Below, piece after piece: positions 8,038 through 18,081 of a stretch of 62,915 bases of DNA (its first letter is position 1; each line of letters opens with the position of its first letter). A program made the position numbers and the translations under genes. The notes beneath the pieces were generated by a model, which ran no database searches, was not told where the DNA came from, and saw nothing but the letters and a program-made list of their open reading frames with translations. The stretch lies in the NCBI GenBank assembly GCA_010024385.1, contig RGHD01000003.1:1-62915 (forward strand), in the 5' to 3' direction. The DNA is from Actinomycetota bacterium (lineage in GTDB: Bacteria; Actinomycetota; Actinomycetes; Nanopelagicales; Nanopelagicaceae).

Positions 8038-8325
8038 CTAGAGATCAAAAGAGAGCCTCACATCAACTCTCTGCCCTAGCTCTAGCTTTTCGGGCAAACG
8101 GATAGCGTTCTTAATAGGAACTAAGTAAGAACCATCTTTAGGTATAAGTGCAGTTTTCCATTGGGTCGTATTGATTGTGACATTGGTATGCAGGACTCCC
8201 CAGCCATAAGTCTTTGCTGCTGCAATAACCTTTATCTCTGCAGTGATATCTGGTGGAGTTTGAATGAAGTAGAAAGGTGCTGGACCACGCCACTCAATAA
8301 GCTCGTTGCTAAAGCGCAGTTCCAT
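8038..8325 (-). CDS. DUF1905 domain protein
   Basis: The ATG at 8325 gives 95 residues beginning MELRFSNELIEWRGPAPFYF, the typical start of DUF1905, a small beta-barrel-like domain of unknown function. The sequence ends RVDVRLSFDL, also typical. The frame is open to 8367, but the extra 14 residues are not family-like. DUF1905 is often associated with YdhG-like or DUF1801 domains in bacteria, and a DUF1801-like gene lies convergent at 7375-7929, which may be a functional link. Confidence 0.75.
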   Translation of the reverse strand: MELRFSNELIEWRGPAPFYFIQTPPDITAEIKVIAAAKTYGWGVLHTNVTINTTQWKTALIPKDGSYLVPIKNAIRLPEKLELGQRVDVRLSFDL

Positions 8326-8387
8326 GGCAAAAGTGTAAGGGTGAGCGTGTGCGCAGAGGTTATCCACAAAAATCCCCCATACTTCAA

Positions 8388-9245
8388 ATGAATATGACAG
8401 AGATGGGCACTAAGTTATCCCTTGTGAAGAAAACTATCGCCATCATGTGTGCCCTGCTGTTTTTGGCACCTGCTACTGCCGTGGCCGCTAGCGATAAGTT
8501 CTCAGATTCTCAAACCACACTTTCTTTTTCGGTCTATAAGCCAAGTAATACTCTGGGATTAAGGACAACAAAGTTTTCTCTCCTGACCTGCCAGCCAGGT
8601 GAACAAGATTGGCTCTTTGTTCAATACGGTGGAACTGTGCGTTATCTGCAGATTATGCAAACAGAGGCTGGTGCTAAATGCTCTGATCCTGGTCCATCTA
8701 AGTTTCTAAAAACAGTTGTAATTAATGGAATCAAAGCTGGGGCTTATGCCTACTGTGATCCTTCTCAAATCTCTGAAGCGGCTTATAAGCGTTGTGGGAT
8801 TGAGGATATTAGCCGCGTAGGTGGCTATTTGATATTCACAACTAAAGCCATCAAGGGTTTTAGCCCAACACAGATTCAAGTTCAAGGTATAGGTGGAATT
8901 ACTTATGCTCAGTTAGTAGCTGTGGCAAAAGGATTAAAAACTGTTAAAGCCAGTGGAAAACCTCTTGCTCAAACTCTACCGCCCATCATGATTGATCCCC
9001 TCACCACAACAGATGTCTCTGTGAGGGCAGGTAGTTCAATTGTGTTAATGGTTGCAGAGCCAGCTAAATGGAGCGCTGAAGTATTAAGTGATGGAATTGT
9101 CTCCTTTGTTCCAGGTGGTGATCAAGGTGGATTCATAACAAATCCTGCGTTGAAAGCTCTGATATCTGGTGCCACCACAGTCAAGCTGGTTAATTCAGAT
9201 GATCCAACTAAGGTCTATCAGCTAGAGATAACTGTTAACGATTAA
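8388..9245 (+). CDS. Secreted protein of unknown function
   Basis: Starts are possible at ATG 8388, 8394 and 8403; the first gives 285 residues. A signal peptide is clear: basic KLSLVKK, then TIAIMCALLFLAPATAVA with an AVAAS cleavage site. The mature protein has four cysteines (LLTCQPG, GAKCSDPG, AYCDPSQ, KRCGIED) that could form two disulfides, and a beta-rich C-terminal half. No catalytic motif is recognised. Its last 11 bases overlap the convergent prenyltransferase gene. Confidence 0.65.
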   Translation: MNMTEMGTKLSLVKKTIAIMCALLFLAPATAVAASDKFSDSQTTLSFSVYKPSNTLGLRTTKFSLLTCQPGEQDWLFVQYGGTVRYLQIMQTEAGAKCSDPGPSKFLKTVVINGIKAGAYAYCDPSQISEAAYKRCGIEDISRVGGYLIFTTKAIKGFSPTQIQVQGIGGITYAQLVAVAKGLKTVKASGKPLAQTLPPIMIDPLTTTDVSVRAGSSIVLMVAEPAKWSAEVLSDGIVSFVPGGDQGGFITNPALKALISGATTVKLVNSDDPTKVYQLEITVND

Positions 9246-9888
9246 TTACGACCACAATTGCAATCACTATAAGAACTAGTGCAATTACAGCTGATGCCCT
9301 CTTTCCCACAATCTGTGGCAAACCTTTGATAGAACTACTTTGATCTTTTTCAATATCCTTTAAGACATTTAAGAAATGAAATCCAACACCCAACAAAGAT
9401 CCTGCAGCTAAAACCCATAGGGGTGGTGTGCGATTAACTGCAAAGTACACCGATGCTGGAAGAGCCGCTAATGCAATTGCATAAGGAAGTGGTGAAAGAG
9501 GAGAGAATTTAAAGTAAAAGTTGTAGGCAATTCCACACCCTACACCTAACAAATAAACACTGCCACCTTTTAATCCCAGTGGGCCAATCAGATTTGCAAT
9601 TACTGCAATAGGAATGAAAATAAATGTTGTTTTACGCAAGTTTTCTGGCGTGATTGTGCCTGCAACTAGAGGCTTGTTTGTTCGATTATGTTTTAAATCA
9701 TCCTGGTAGTCATAGAGATCATTGCTCCATCCAATAATGAGTTGGCCTAAAAAGACTGTGAAGGCGATGACATATGCCGGGCCTTCCCACCACAGCTGTG
9801 TGCCGAAAACAAAGGAAATTGCAGTAATGAGCATCGTTGGCCCGAAGTGAGCCGCTTTTAGATATGGGCGAATCTTTAACAATCGCAT
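9235..9888 (-). CDS. UbiA-family prenyltransferase
   Basis: A 217-residue polytopic membrane protein with both Asp-rich motifs of the UbiA superfamily: NDLYDYQDDLKHNR (first, near residue 56) and LKDIEKDQSSSIKGLPQ (second). Such enzymes transfer a prenyl chain to an aromatic or sugar acceptor. Usual length is about 280-300 residues, so this one lacks roughly the last one or two helices. It may be a naturally short form or C-terminally truncated. It overlaps the upstream amine oxidase gene by 13 bases. The acceptor is unknown; a menaquinone or pentosyl-phosphate route is possible. Confidence 0.75.
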   Translation of the reverse strand: MRLLKIRPYLKAAHFGPTMLITAISFVFGTQLWWEGPAYVIAFTVFLGQLIIGWSNDLYDYQDDLKHNRTNKPLVAGTITPENLRKTTFIFIPIAVIANLIGPLGLKGGSVYLLGVGCGIAYNFYFKFSPLSPLPYAIALAALPASVYFAVNRTPPLWVLAAGSLLGVGFHFLNVLKDIEKDQSSSIKGLPQIVGKRASAVIALVLIVIAIVVVINR

Positions 9889-11765
9889 GCACTATCAGTG
9901 GCCTGGGATGGGGCAACATCCATTGCAGGACTTCTCCTAAAGAAACCAGATGGCTTTAAGTGAAAGCCTGTGCGCTCAACTGGCATTACTGGCCAATCCT
10001 CTGTGCGAGGAATGTGGTTTGTTCCAAATACATGCCACAGAACAACGTCAGTGTTTTCAATAGAGCGATCCTTTTTAGTCCATTCGGGAAGACCTGCACC
10101 TCCCTCATGTTGGAATGGATAATCTCCTGCTGGATAGCGCTCTGATTCAACGTTTGGTGTTACCCACAAGTGGCTATACATAAAGCCGGCTCGCTTACCT
10201 AACACTGAATCTTTGTGAGCTAGTGGATAAGTGGTGTGACCAGGGATAAGTTTGTAGCCAATTGAATGTCCCACATGATTTTTCTTATTTGGATTAATTA
10301 CTTTCCAAAAACGAGACTTAATAGGGTCAACTAAACGCTGGGCAGCTTTCTCACTTTTTAGGACAGTCTCACTTGTTTCATAGGCACCACCATAAGGATT
10401 TCTCTCCCCCACAGGATGAGCAAATGATTCAATCTCAACAACTGAGTTATTGACACCATCAATTTCTAAATCCATTCGAGCGCACAAAATATGTTGGTGA
10501 TATGGGGCCCATAAACCTGGTTCTAACTCTGTAGCTGACGGGTGATCAGCTCCTGGCTTATCGGCCAGAGTTAAAACAATTCCTGTGAGCTTTGCTTCAA
10601 ACTCAATTGATCCATCTTGATAGAAATACCAGAAGTAGCCGTATTCATAGTTGTTGACGGTAACAATAGAGGATGCGACAAAGCGACGACCTCGGCGCAC
10701 TTCTGTGTGTCCATCTACGTCCACGTGCTTCCAAAGGATTCCAAAGTCTTCTTCATGCATACAGATAGCGTTCTTTATCGTGCGAACGGTGCCATCACCT
10801 TCAGTAACGGCCACATCTAGATAGAGAATCTCACCTAGGCAATCACAGCCAAGAGTCAGGGAGTTAGTAAAATTACCTAAACCAAACTCCCCTGTGTCAA
10901 AGGCGTTCTTTCGGTAAGCACCCTGTGCTGGATCACCGTAGGGAATAACTAACTCTGCAATTGATAAGCGGTGTGCAATCTTTCGTGGCGTGCCCTCATC
11001 AGTGAAGTTCACATCGTGAATTACTAGACCTTCTCGCTGATCAAAGCCAATTCGAAAAGACCAACGCTCCCATTTGATATTCCACCCTTGAACATCAAAT
11101 GAAGGGCCATCTGGTTGATTAATCTTGAGCTCTTTTAGTTTTACATCGCCCCCAGTTTGAGATTGCCGATATGGCCCAGGTGTCTGTGGAATAGGCACAT
11201 CAGCGTTATCTTCAAGGCCCACAACTTCTTCAGCATCGATATCAACGATTGCATGCAGACCATGAATAGGGTGGGCATAAAAGTTGGCGTTCGGTGTTGG
11301 CTGGTGCCACATCGGTGTCCAAATAAGTCTGCGCCCATCATCTAAGTGCGCAGGAATTTGCGCACCAATTGGCCAAGTCTCCATGTGAACTGTTGTGATG
11401 TCAGTTATTCCGCGGCGAGCAAGGGCATCAATAACAGATTTATCTTTGCGCACAACATCTAATGCCACTGCAGATTCAACAACGCTAACCGGAGATTTAG
11501 CTCCAGGGATTTCTTTAAACGCTATTGCTCTACCTTGCGTTGTAATAAGTCCTTCACTTACAACTGCCCTTTTGCGATCCCAGATTGTTACGCGTGCTGT
11601 GCGATCAAGTTTTGCACCTGATGCTAACTCTGCCTTTGTTGGCTCATGTAGTTGTACCATTGCAAAAAGGTGATGCGCCTCAAGATTCCAGGCTTTTCTA
11701 GAGTGAGCAACGATTAACTCTTGCTCGCCATGGCTAAGTGGATCTAGTGGGTGCTGGAACGACAT
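9876..11765 (-). CDS. Copper-containing primary amine oxidase
   Basis: A 629-residue copper amine oxidase, full length for the bacterial family. The topaquinone site is NYEY at residues 372-375, with Tyr373 as cofactor precursor. The catalytic base is Asp290 in AFDTGEFGLGN. HQH at 423-425 supplies two copper ligands. The enzyme oxidises a primary amine to an aldehyde, ammonia and hydrogen peroxide. No signal peptide is visible, so it is probably cytoplasmic. It lies downstream of betA and fdhD with short gaps, which ties it to the methylated-amine island. Its amine substrate (tyramine, methylamine, ethanolamine or another) cannot be told from sequence. Confidence 0.88.
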   Translation of the reverse strand: MSFQHPLDPLSHGEQELIVAHSRKAWNLEAHHLFAMVQLHEPTKAELASGAKLDRTARVTIWDRKRAVVSEGLITTQGRAIAFKEIPGAKSPVSVVESAVALDVVRKDKSVIDALARRGITDITTVHMETWPIGAQIPAHLDDGRRLIWTPMWHQPTPNANFYAHPIHGLHAIVDIDAEEVVGLEDNADVPIPQTPGPYRQSQTGGDVKLKELKINQPDGPSFDVQGWNIKWERWSFRIGFDQREGLVIHDVNFTDEGTPRKIAHRLSIAELVIPYGDPAQGAYRKNAFDTGEFGLGNFTNSLTLGCDCLGEILYLDVAVTEGDGTVRTIKNAICMHEEDFGILWKHVDVDGHTEVRRGRRFVASSIVTVNNYEYGYFWYFYQDGSIEFEAKLTGIVLTLADKPGADHPSATELEPGLWAPYHQHILCARMDLEIDGVNNSVVEIESFAHPVGERNPYGGAYETSETVLKSEKAAQRLVDPIKSRFWKVINPNKKNHVGHSIGYKLIPGHTTYPLAHKDSVLGKRAGFMYSHLWVTPNVESERYPAGDYPFQHEGGAGLPEWTKKDRSIENTDVVLWHVFGTNHIPRTEDWPVMPVERTGFHLKPSGFFRRSPAMDVAPSQATDSACDC

Positions 11766-11788
11766 TAGGTGAGTATACGTGGGCTTAA

Positions 11789-12616
11789 TTAACTTGGTAA
11801 GTACTGCTTAGCTTGACCACCGCGAGCAAAAGCTAGAAGAGTTAAGTTAAATTCAGCAGCTAAATCAACTGCTAGCGATGTTGGTGCGCTAACCCCTACT
11901 AATGCAGAAATACCCGCACAGACCGCCTTTTGAACAATCTCATAACCCACACGACCAGAGACAACTAAAGTCCAATTAGCCAAAGGCAGTTTTTTATCCA
12001 TTAACGCTGCACCAATTACTTTATCGACTGCATTGTGCCGTCCCACATCTTCTCTCACCCAGACTGCTACGCCCTCTGGATTAACTAGCGCTGCAGCATG
12101 TAGTCCACCTGTTTTTTCAAAGATCTTTTGGCGACCATCTAGGAGTTCCACCATCTGGGCCAACTCTTGAATGTTGTGTTTTGCACTCTGCACCTTCTTA
12201 ACACCGCGCTTATGTAGATCACTTATGTTTGTTGATCCACACACACCACACGCTGATGTAATGGTGAAACGTCGCTCAAGAATGCGAACTGCTTCTTGTG
12301 CATTTTCATTAACTTCAGCAATAACAACATTGGCACGCTGGCGTAGGGATAAAGATTTATCTGCACATACTTTTACTGAAATTAACTCATCAGCAGATTT
12401 GAGAAATCCTTCTCCCCATAAAAAACCTGCAGCAAGTTCTAAGTCAGCACCTGGCGTGCGCATGGTGATACCTAATTGATCTTCACTTGTGCCCCGCTTG
12501 ATTCGAATCTCTAGCGGCTCTTCAACAACAACTGAATCTGAAGAAGTGACATCGCTGTCAGTCTTTTGAACTTTTACGCGCGCAACTGATGAAGGCGCAA
12601 GCTCATCATTTGGCAT
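11789..12616 (-). CDS. fdhD: Formate dehydrogenase accessory sulfurtransferase FdhD
   Basis: A 275-residue FdhD. The sulfur-relay motif CGVCG is seen in [15 protein letters not shown], and [11 protein letters not shown] is a family block in the C-terminal half. FdhD moves sulfur from the desulfurase IscS to the bis-MGD cofactor and is needed for active molybdenum formate dehydrogenases. The matching enzyme is encoded at 27139-32080 and the Moco genes at 39487-43839. Its start overlaps the end of betA by 11 bases, so it is co-expressed with choline oxidation and not with fdsA itself. Confidence 0.9.
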   Translation of the reverse strand: MPNDELAPSSVARVKVQKTDSDVTSSDSVVVEEPLEIRIKRGTSEDQLGITMRTPGADLELAAGFLWGEGFLKSADELISVKVCADKSLSLRQRANVVIAEVNENAQEAVRILERRFTITSACGVCGSTNISDLHKRGVKKVQSAKHNIQELAQMVELLDGRQKIFEKTGGLHAAALVNPEGVAVWVREDVGRHNAVDKVIGAALMDKKLPLANWTLVVSGRVGYEIVQKAVCAGISALVGVSAPTSLAVDLAAEFNLTLLAFARGGQAKQYLPS

Positions 12617-14252
12617 GGCGATAGAACTCGATGTATTCAGCAGGTAGCGGAGTTTTACCTAAGATTAAATCAGCAGCCTTCTCTGCAACCATCATGACTG
12701 GTGCATAGATATTTCCATTAGTGACATATGGGAATACTGATGCATCACAGACTCGCAGACCTTCAACACCATGGACTTTCATAGTCTCTGGATCAACAAC
12801 AGACATTGCATCGGTGCCCATCTTGGCTGTGCAGGATGGGTGAAGTGCGGTCTCTGCATCTTTTCTAACCCACTCTAAAATCTCTTCATCTGTAGAAACC
12901 GATGCACCAGGTGATGATTCACCCGCATTGAAATCTTCCATTGCTGGCTGGGTCAAGATATTGCGCGCAACCTTAACTGCCTCAACCCATTCTCGACGAT
13001 CTTGGTCGGTAGATAGATAGTTAAATTGAATTGCAGGCTTTTCAAATGGGTCTGTGCTCTTAATTTTTAACCAACCACGGGCATCTGAATACATTGGCCC
13101 CACGTGGACTTGATAGCCATGACCACGAGTATCACCCGTACCGTCGTAGCGAATAGCAAGTGGCAGGAAATGGAACATTAAGTTGGGATAGGCAACATCG
13201 TTATTGCTGCGCGTGAACCCGCCAGCTTCAAATTGATTTGTTGCACCAGGTCCTTTTCTAAAGAACAACCATGCTGCACCTATAAATGGGCGACGCCAGA
13301 ACTGAGTGATGGGTTGCTGCGTCACAGGAAGTTTGCACTTGTATTGAACATAGACTTCTAGGTGATCTTGTAGATTTGCACCCACACCAGGCAAGTCCTT
13401 AACAACTTTAATACCAAGCTTTTCTAGATCTTCTTTCTTGCCAACGCCAGATAACTGCAGAATTTGTGGGGTATTAATTGAGCCGCCAGATAAAATAACT
13501 TCACGTGAAGTAAAAATAAGTTTTTTACCACGGATGACTACTTCGACACCTGTGGCTGTTGTCCCATCAAATAAAACCTTGGTGACATGTGCACGAGTCT
13601 TTACAGTTAAGTTTTTGCGCTTCATTACTGGATATAAGTAGGCACGAGCAGCACTCAAACGGCGTCCGCGATAGACGTTTCGGTCAAAGGCAGCGAAACC
13701 TTCCTGGCGATAACCATTGACATCATCAGTGCGTGGGTAACCAGCTTGCTCAGTTGCCTTAAAAAACGCTTCAAAGAGTGGTCCCTTACTTGGACCTCGC
13801 TCTAACTTTAGTGGTCCACTGTCTCCTCGAAACGGTGATTTAGGATCTGCTAAACAGTTCTCCATCTTTTTAAAATACGGTAAGCAGTGTGCGTAATCCC
13901 AGTTAGCCATCCCTTGATCTTTAGACCAGCGCTCATAATCCATTGCATTACCGCGCTGCCAGATCTGACCGTTAATGGAAGAAGAGCCACCTAACACTTT
14001 GCCACGAGCGTGATAGATGCGGCGATTGTTCATGAAAGGTTCTGGCTCTGATTCATACATCCAGTCGTAATACTTACTACCAATTGGAAAAGCTAGCGCT
14101 GCAGGCATATGAATAAAGACATCCCATATCCAGTCGCGACGTCCAGCTTCAAGAACTAAAACTTTATGGTTGGGATTCTCACTCAAGCGATTTGCTAACG
14201 CACAGCCCGCAGAGCCTCCACCAACAATGATGTAGTCATATTGCGTGCTCAT
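12606..14252 (-). CDS. betA: Choline dehydrogenase-like GMC oxidoreductase
   Basis: A 548-residue GMC flavoenzyme. The FAD-binding motif [17 protein letters not shown] is at the N-terminus. The family signature [18 protein letters not shown], the second signature [15 protein letters not shown], and the C-terminal active-site His region ([11 protein letters not shown], then [17 protein letters not shown]) are all present. Length and blocks match BetA, which oxidises choline to betaine aldehyde. The neighbouring betaine-type ABC transporter, aldehyde dehydrogenase and MttB-type methyltransferase make choline the most likely substrate, though GMC enzymes for other alcohols look similar. Confidence 0.85.
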   Translation of the reverse strand: MSTQYDYIIVGGGSAGCALANRLSENPNHKVLVLEAGRRDWIWDVFIHMPAALAFPIGSKYYDWMYESEPEPFMNNRRIYHARGKVLGGSSSINGQIWQRGNAMDYERWSKDQGMANWDYAHCLPYFKKMENCLADPKSPFRGDSGPLKLERGPSKGPLFEAFFKATEQAGYPRTDDVNGYRQEGFAAFDRNVYRGRRLSAARAYLYPVMKRKNLTVKTRAHVTKVLFDGTTATGVEVVIRGKKLIFTSREVILSGGSINTPQILQLSGVGKKEDLEKLGIKVVKDLPGVGANLQDHLEVYVQYKCKLPVTQQPITQFWRRPFIGAAWLFFRKGPGATNQFEAGGFTRSNNDVAYPNLMFHFLPLAIRYDGTGDTRGHGYQVHVGPMYSDARGWLKIKSTDPFEKPAIQFNYLSTDQDRREWVEAVKVARNILTQPAMEDFNAGESSPGASVSTDEEILEWVRKDAETALHPSCTAKMGTDAMSVVDPETMKVHGVEGLRVCDASVFPYVTNGNIYAPVMMVAEKAADLILGKTPLPAEYIEFYRHAK

Positions 14253-14275
14253 GGCAGGCAGTCTACTAATAAAAC

Positions 14276-14314
14276 AAGGCTCTTACTCGGCCAATTGCAC
14301 CGAGTAAGAGCCTT
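14276..14314 (-). terminator. Rho-independent terminator after proX
   Basis: A perfect 15-bp hairpin, AAGGCTCTTACTCGG / CCGAGTAAGAGCCTT with a 9-base loop, followed on the minus strand by TTGTTTTATT. It sits between the substrate-binding protein gene (stop at 14335) and betA (start 14252), so it should end the mttB-aldehyde dehydrogenase-transporter transcript and separate it from betA. Confidence 0.88.
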
Positions 14315-14334
14315 GCTTCTTAGACTATTTTTTC

Positions 14335-15297
14335 TTACTTACCGAGCCATGAATTAACGGTTGCAGTATTAGCAGCAATCCACTTCTTAGCTGCTTCTTC
14401 TGCTGTCATTCCGTTTTCAAGGTCAGCAGCAACACCGTTCTGATCAGCATTAGTCCACTTGAAATTCTTAACAAGTGAAGTAAATGGATCATTAGCATCA
14501 TTGAGCTTCTTTGAGATCAACTTGATGAGTGGTGTTGATGGGTAGTCGGTTAGACCACTAGCCTTTGCTGGATCACTCCAGTCATTAGCAGGGAACTTAA
14601 CGCGAGCTGCCTCAAGTGTTGGAAGCTTTGAGTGAAGTGTCCAAGGCTGCCATGCATATCCAATAAACGGAGTCTTGTTCTTTTCTGCATTCAAGAAGCC
14701 GTCAACAAGTGCTGCTTCTGAACCTGAGAAGATTACTTTGAAGTTCAACTTATTAGCAGCAACCATCTTTTCACCGATAGTTGTGTAACCAGCAGGGCCT
14801 TCAAACCATGCACCCTTGCCACCAGAATCTGCAGTCTTAAACAAAGTTGCATACTTGTTCAAGTTCTTTGAGTCTGTGATGTCTGGATACTTTTCAACCA
14901 TCCATGGAGCGACATACATACCAATAATTCCAACGTTTCCGTTTTCGCCTGCTTCAACAACAGCACCGCGATCAGTCCAGTCCTTCCAACGTCCACCACC
15001 CCAATCTTCGATGATTACGTCGATTGTTCCGGCTTCCATGGCGTCATAGGTTGTTGGGCCTTCATCCAGAGTTGTCTGAGTAATTGTGCAACCCAATTCT
15101 TGCTTAGCTACTTCTGTAACTACTTGTGCTGAAGCTGTGTAACCGCCCCATGCGTGCATTGCAATTGTCCAAGAACCACAGTCTCCTGAGGCTCCACCTG
15201 CAGAATCGTTAACGCTCTTGCTGCAACCTGAAAGAATCAGTGCTGCTGCAATTACGACAGTAACGATTGCCGAACGGCGACCGAAAAGTGATTTCAT
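14335..15297 (-). CDS. proX: Glycine betaine ABC transporter substrate-binding lipoprotein
   Basis: The ATG at 15297 has a strong AGGAGG ribosome site a few bases upstream and gives 320 residues. The N-terminus has a lipoprotein signal (ALILSGCSKS, lipid-attached Cys). The mature part is an OpuAC-type binding fold with several Trp residues (AMHAWGGYT, IIEDWGGGRWKDW, IGYAWQPW) that could form the aromatic box used to bind quaternary amines. It is last in the mttB operon and is followed by a terminator. Glycine betaine, choline or proline betaine are possible ligands; betaine is favoured by context. Confidence 0.88.
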   Translation of the reverse strand: MKSLFGRRSAIVTVVIAAALILSGCSKSVNDSAGGASGDCGSWTIAMHAWGGYTASAQVVTEVAKQELGCTITQTTLDEGPTTYDAMEAGTIDVIIEDWGGGRWKDWTDRGAVVEAGENGNVGIIGMYVAPWMVEKYPDITDSKNLNKYATLFKTADSGGKGAWFEGPAGYTTIGEKMVAANKLNFKVIFSGSEAALVDGFLNAEKNKTPFIGYAWQPWTLHSKLPTLEAARVKFPANDWSDPAKASGLTDYPSTPLIKLISKKLNDANDPFTSLVKNFKWTNADQNGVAADLENGMTAEEAAKKWIAANTATVNSWLGK

Positions 15298-15386
15298 TAA
15301 CCCTCCTAAAGAGTTATAAGTTTTGCCCATAGCCTATGGCGCAGATGAGCCAAGGGCTAGTGATTGAAAGGGCTATTTCGCCAGTT

Positions 15387-17315
15387 TTATGAGGAGCGAC
15401 GGGCACCGGCTTGCATAATCCGGTCAAAAATTACGCCTAGAAGCAAAATAGCCCCACCTGCAATAAGTCCCTTGCCTTGCAGCTCTGGCTTGGAGTTTCC
15501 AACGATTACTAAATAACCAAGACCACCAGCGCCAACGAAGCCACCAATAACTACAACAGCCAAAACATAGATCAAGCCTTGATTAGTTGCAAGCAAAATA
15601 GTTTTCTTAGCAGCAGGTAATTGCACTTTGGTAATAATCTGGCGGGTTGTTGAGCCTGCAGCAGTTGCTGCTTCGATAAGTGCTTGTGGAACTGCGCGGA
15701 TTCCTTCACAAACAATCTTTACAACCACAGGAATCGCATAAACAATGCCTGTGGCGATTGCAGTAAATCGAGTTGGACCGAATAAGCCAAGCATTGGCAC
15801 TAAATAAACAAATGCAGGAAGAGTTTGTCCAGCATCTAGAAATGGGCGAAGCACTCGCTCTGCTCGATCATTGCGTCCAGTCCAAATACCTAGTGCAAGT
15901 CCGATGATCATTGTGAGTAAGCATCCAACAATTGTTTGTGTGAGTGTGAGCATTGCTTCATACCAAAGACCAGATAACACAATTGCCATTGCTAATACAA
16001 AGGCCAAAATTGCAGTACGAGTCCCTGCAATAATCAATGCAAGAGCAACGATCATGGCAACGGTTACATACCAAGGCGAAGCCGATAATTGAGATTCCAA
16101 AGGATTGAGGATGGAATATGAAATTAAATCTTTAAAACCAACAGTAAATATGGTCAGATTTTCTAAGATCCATCCGGTCACGTTATTGGTGACTTTTGCC
16201 ACCTGCGGAGCAATAGTGACTTCCTTGGGCCAAACCGCTGCCCAAAGCACTGTGCGAGAAATAAAGACTGATACAACTGCAAGAATTCCCGCAATAATAA
16301 GGGTTATTCGCTTAGTTTTAATCTGCTTTTGAGTCGGTGGAATAAAAGAGTCCTGACGTTTAGCCGCAGCACTTGTGCTGCGATCGAGCAAAATAGCTAA
16401 GAAAACAACCGCAAAACCTGCAACAAAGCCTTGCCCGACGTTTCGAATAATCAATGCTTCGATAACTGGCTTGCCAAGTCCTGGCGCACCAATAAGAGCG
16501 GCAATAACTACGAAGGAAACTGCAGCCATAACCGTTTGATTAATTCCCAAAACAATCATCTGCTTGGCCATAGGGATTTGAACTTTTGTCAGAAGCTGCT
16601 TTTGCGTTGAACCCATAGATTCTGCAGCTTCAACAGGAGATCTATTAAGGCTTCTGATCGCATGGCTGGTAATGCGAATTGCGATTGGGATGGAGTAAAT
16701 CATTGTTGCGATTGTTGCTGAGGCCGCACCAATCATAAAGACAAGTGCAATCGGTGCCATATAGACAAGAGTGGGCAAAATCTGAGCTAAATCAAGAAAT
16801 GGCGTGAGAATTTTGAGCACACGATTGGATAAACCTGCCCAAATACCTAATGGAATTCCAACAGCCAATGAAAGAAGTACTGCAGCCAATGTCATTGCAA
16901 TGGAGTCCATAGTGAACTGCCACATTCCCAGAGCACCACATGCAAGTAAGAGCGAGACTGATAGCAGGGCAGTTCGCCATTGACTTGTTGCATAAACGGC
17001 AAAAGCAATTAGTCCAACGACACCTAACCAACCAATGACTGGAATAACTGAGTTGGGTGCTGGGACTGCGATGAGATTTCTGATCCCCTGAACAAAGCCA
17101 TCAATTGCCCCACGAATAGGATTGAAGAAATAGATGAATGCGGGGCTTTCAGTTCTATTTCCGCGTAGGTCAAGCGCTTTTTGTCCAACAAAGCTAGTAA
17201 AAGAAGTGTTTTCATATGTATCTATCTGCAAAGTATTTTTTCCATGCAACAAGCGACCCAGCAAAATCCATACCGTGACAGAGGCCAGAAGAAGGTAGGA
17301 CTTACGAACTTTCAT
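15387..17315 (-). CDS. proW: Betaine ABC transporter permease, two fused permease domains
   Basis: A 642-residue protein with two complete BPD_transp_1 permease units in one chain. Each has the EAA motif that docks to the ATPase: EAAESMGSTQKQLLTKVQIP at about 229 and EAATAAGSTTRQIITKVQLP at about 548. An N-terminal helix and a central linker of several helices (330-450) join them. Most ProW/OpuAB permeases act as homodimers of a single unit, so this is a pseudo-dimer. Its ATG overlaps by one base (TAATG) the stop of the CBS-type reading frame left over from proV, which shows the original coupling to a longer ATPase gene. Confidence 0.88.
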   Translation of the reverse strand: MKVRKSYLLLASVTVWILLGRLLHGKNTLQIDTYENTSFTSFVGQKALDLRGNRTESPAFIYFFNPIRGAIDGFVQGIRNLIAVPAPNSVIPVIGWLGVVGLIAFAVYATSQWRTALLSVSLLLACGALGMWQFTMDSIAMTLAAVLLSLAVGIPLGIWAGLSNRVLKILTPFLDLAQILPTLVYMAPIALVFMIGAASATIATMIYSIPIAIRITSHAIRSLNRSPVEAAESMGSTQKQLLTKVQIPMAKQMIVLGINQTVMAAVSFVVIAALIGAPGLGKPVIEALIIRNVGQGFVAGFAVVFLAILLDRSTSAAAKRQDSFIPPTQKQIKTKRITLIIAGILAVVSVFISRTVLWAAVWPKEVTIAPQVAKVTNNVTGWILENLTIFTVGFKDLISYSILNPLESQLSASPWYVTVAMIVALALIIAGTRTAILAFVLAMAIVLSGLWYEAMLTLTQTIVGCLLTMIIGLALGIWTGRNDRAERVLRPFLDAGQTLPAFVYLVPMLGLFGPTRFTAIATGIVYAIPVVVKIVCEGIRAVPQALIEAATAAGSTTRQIITKVQLPAAKKTILLATNQGLIYVLAVVVIGGFVGAGGLGYLVIVGNSKPELQGKGLIAGGAILLLGVIFDRIMQAGARRSS

Positions 17316-18081
17316 TAAAGGCCACCAGAAATTAACCGCAAAACATCCTCGCTAGAGACAATTCCTAATGCTTTTCCATTGTCATTGACCCGTACTGGTT
17401 TATGAGCCTGCAAAATTACTTGAGCCGCTTCAGCTCGTGGTGCAAGCGGATAACTTCTTGCTGCATATCACGGCGGATAAGTGGGTCAAGTGCTGAGAAT
17501 GGCTCATCTAAGAAAAGAACCTTAGGATCTACAGCTAATGCACGTGCTAAGCCAACACGCTGTTGCATTCCACCTGAGAGTTGTTCTGGATATGCATGTG
17601 AATAGCCCTGCAAGCCAACGAGTTCAATTACTTCATTTGCTCGCTTATGTCGATCGGCCTTGTTAACACCATTGATTTCAAGTGAGTAAGCAATGTTGTC
17701 AATGACATTACGGTGAGGTAATAAACCAAAGTGTTGGAAAACCATAGAAAAACGAGTCTTACGAAGTTCACGCAGACGGGCATTATCAACTTTTAGAATA
17801 TCTTCGCCTTCAAAAGTCATTGAACCTTGAGTTGGTTCAATCAAACGGGTCATGCAACGAACTAGAGTTGATTTACCAGATCCTGAAAGACCCATTACTA
17901 CGAAAACTTCACCCGGTGCAACATCAAAAGAAACATCGCGGACCGCAATTGTGTTGCCAGTTTGTGCGCGAAGCTCAGATCGAGAAAGGTTTACAAGTGG
18001 TGAGCCGACTACCTTGTCAGCATTGGCGCCAAATACTTTCCATAGATTCTTTACAGAAATCATTGGTGCGCCAGATGCCAT
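17315..18081 (-). pseudogene. proV: Betaine transporter ATPase ProV with internal deletion and frameshift
   Basis: The 221-codon open part (18081 to a stop at 17416) holds Walker [10 protein letters not shown] (64-72), Q-loop Gln116, signature LSGGMQQ (168-174) and Walker B VLFLDEP (188-194), then stops after HHELKRLK. The switch His (usually ITHD) and everything after it are missing. Directly downstream, in another frame, lies a good CBS-domain end: [16 protein letters not shown], then GKALGIVSSEDVLRLISGGL and a stop at 17315 that overlaps the permease ATG. So a stretch of more than 100 codons has gone and the frame is broken near 17418-17440. As written the protein should not hydrolyse ATP normally. 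It is either a true mutation or an assembly error. Confidence 0.8.
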
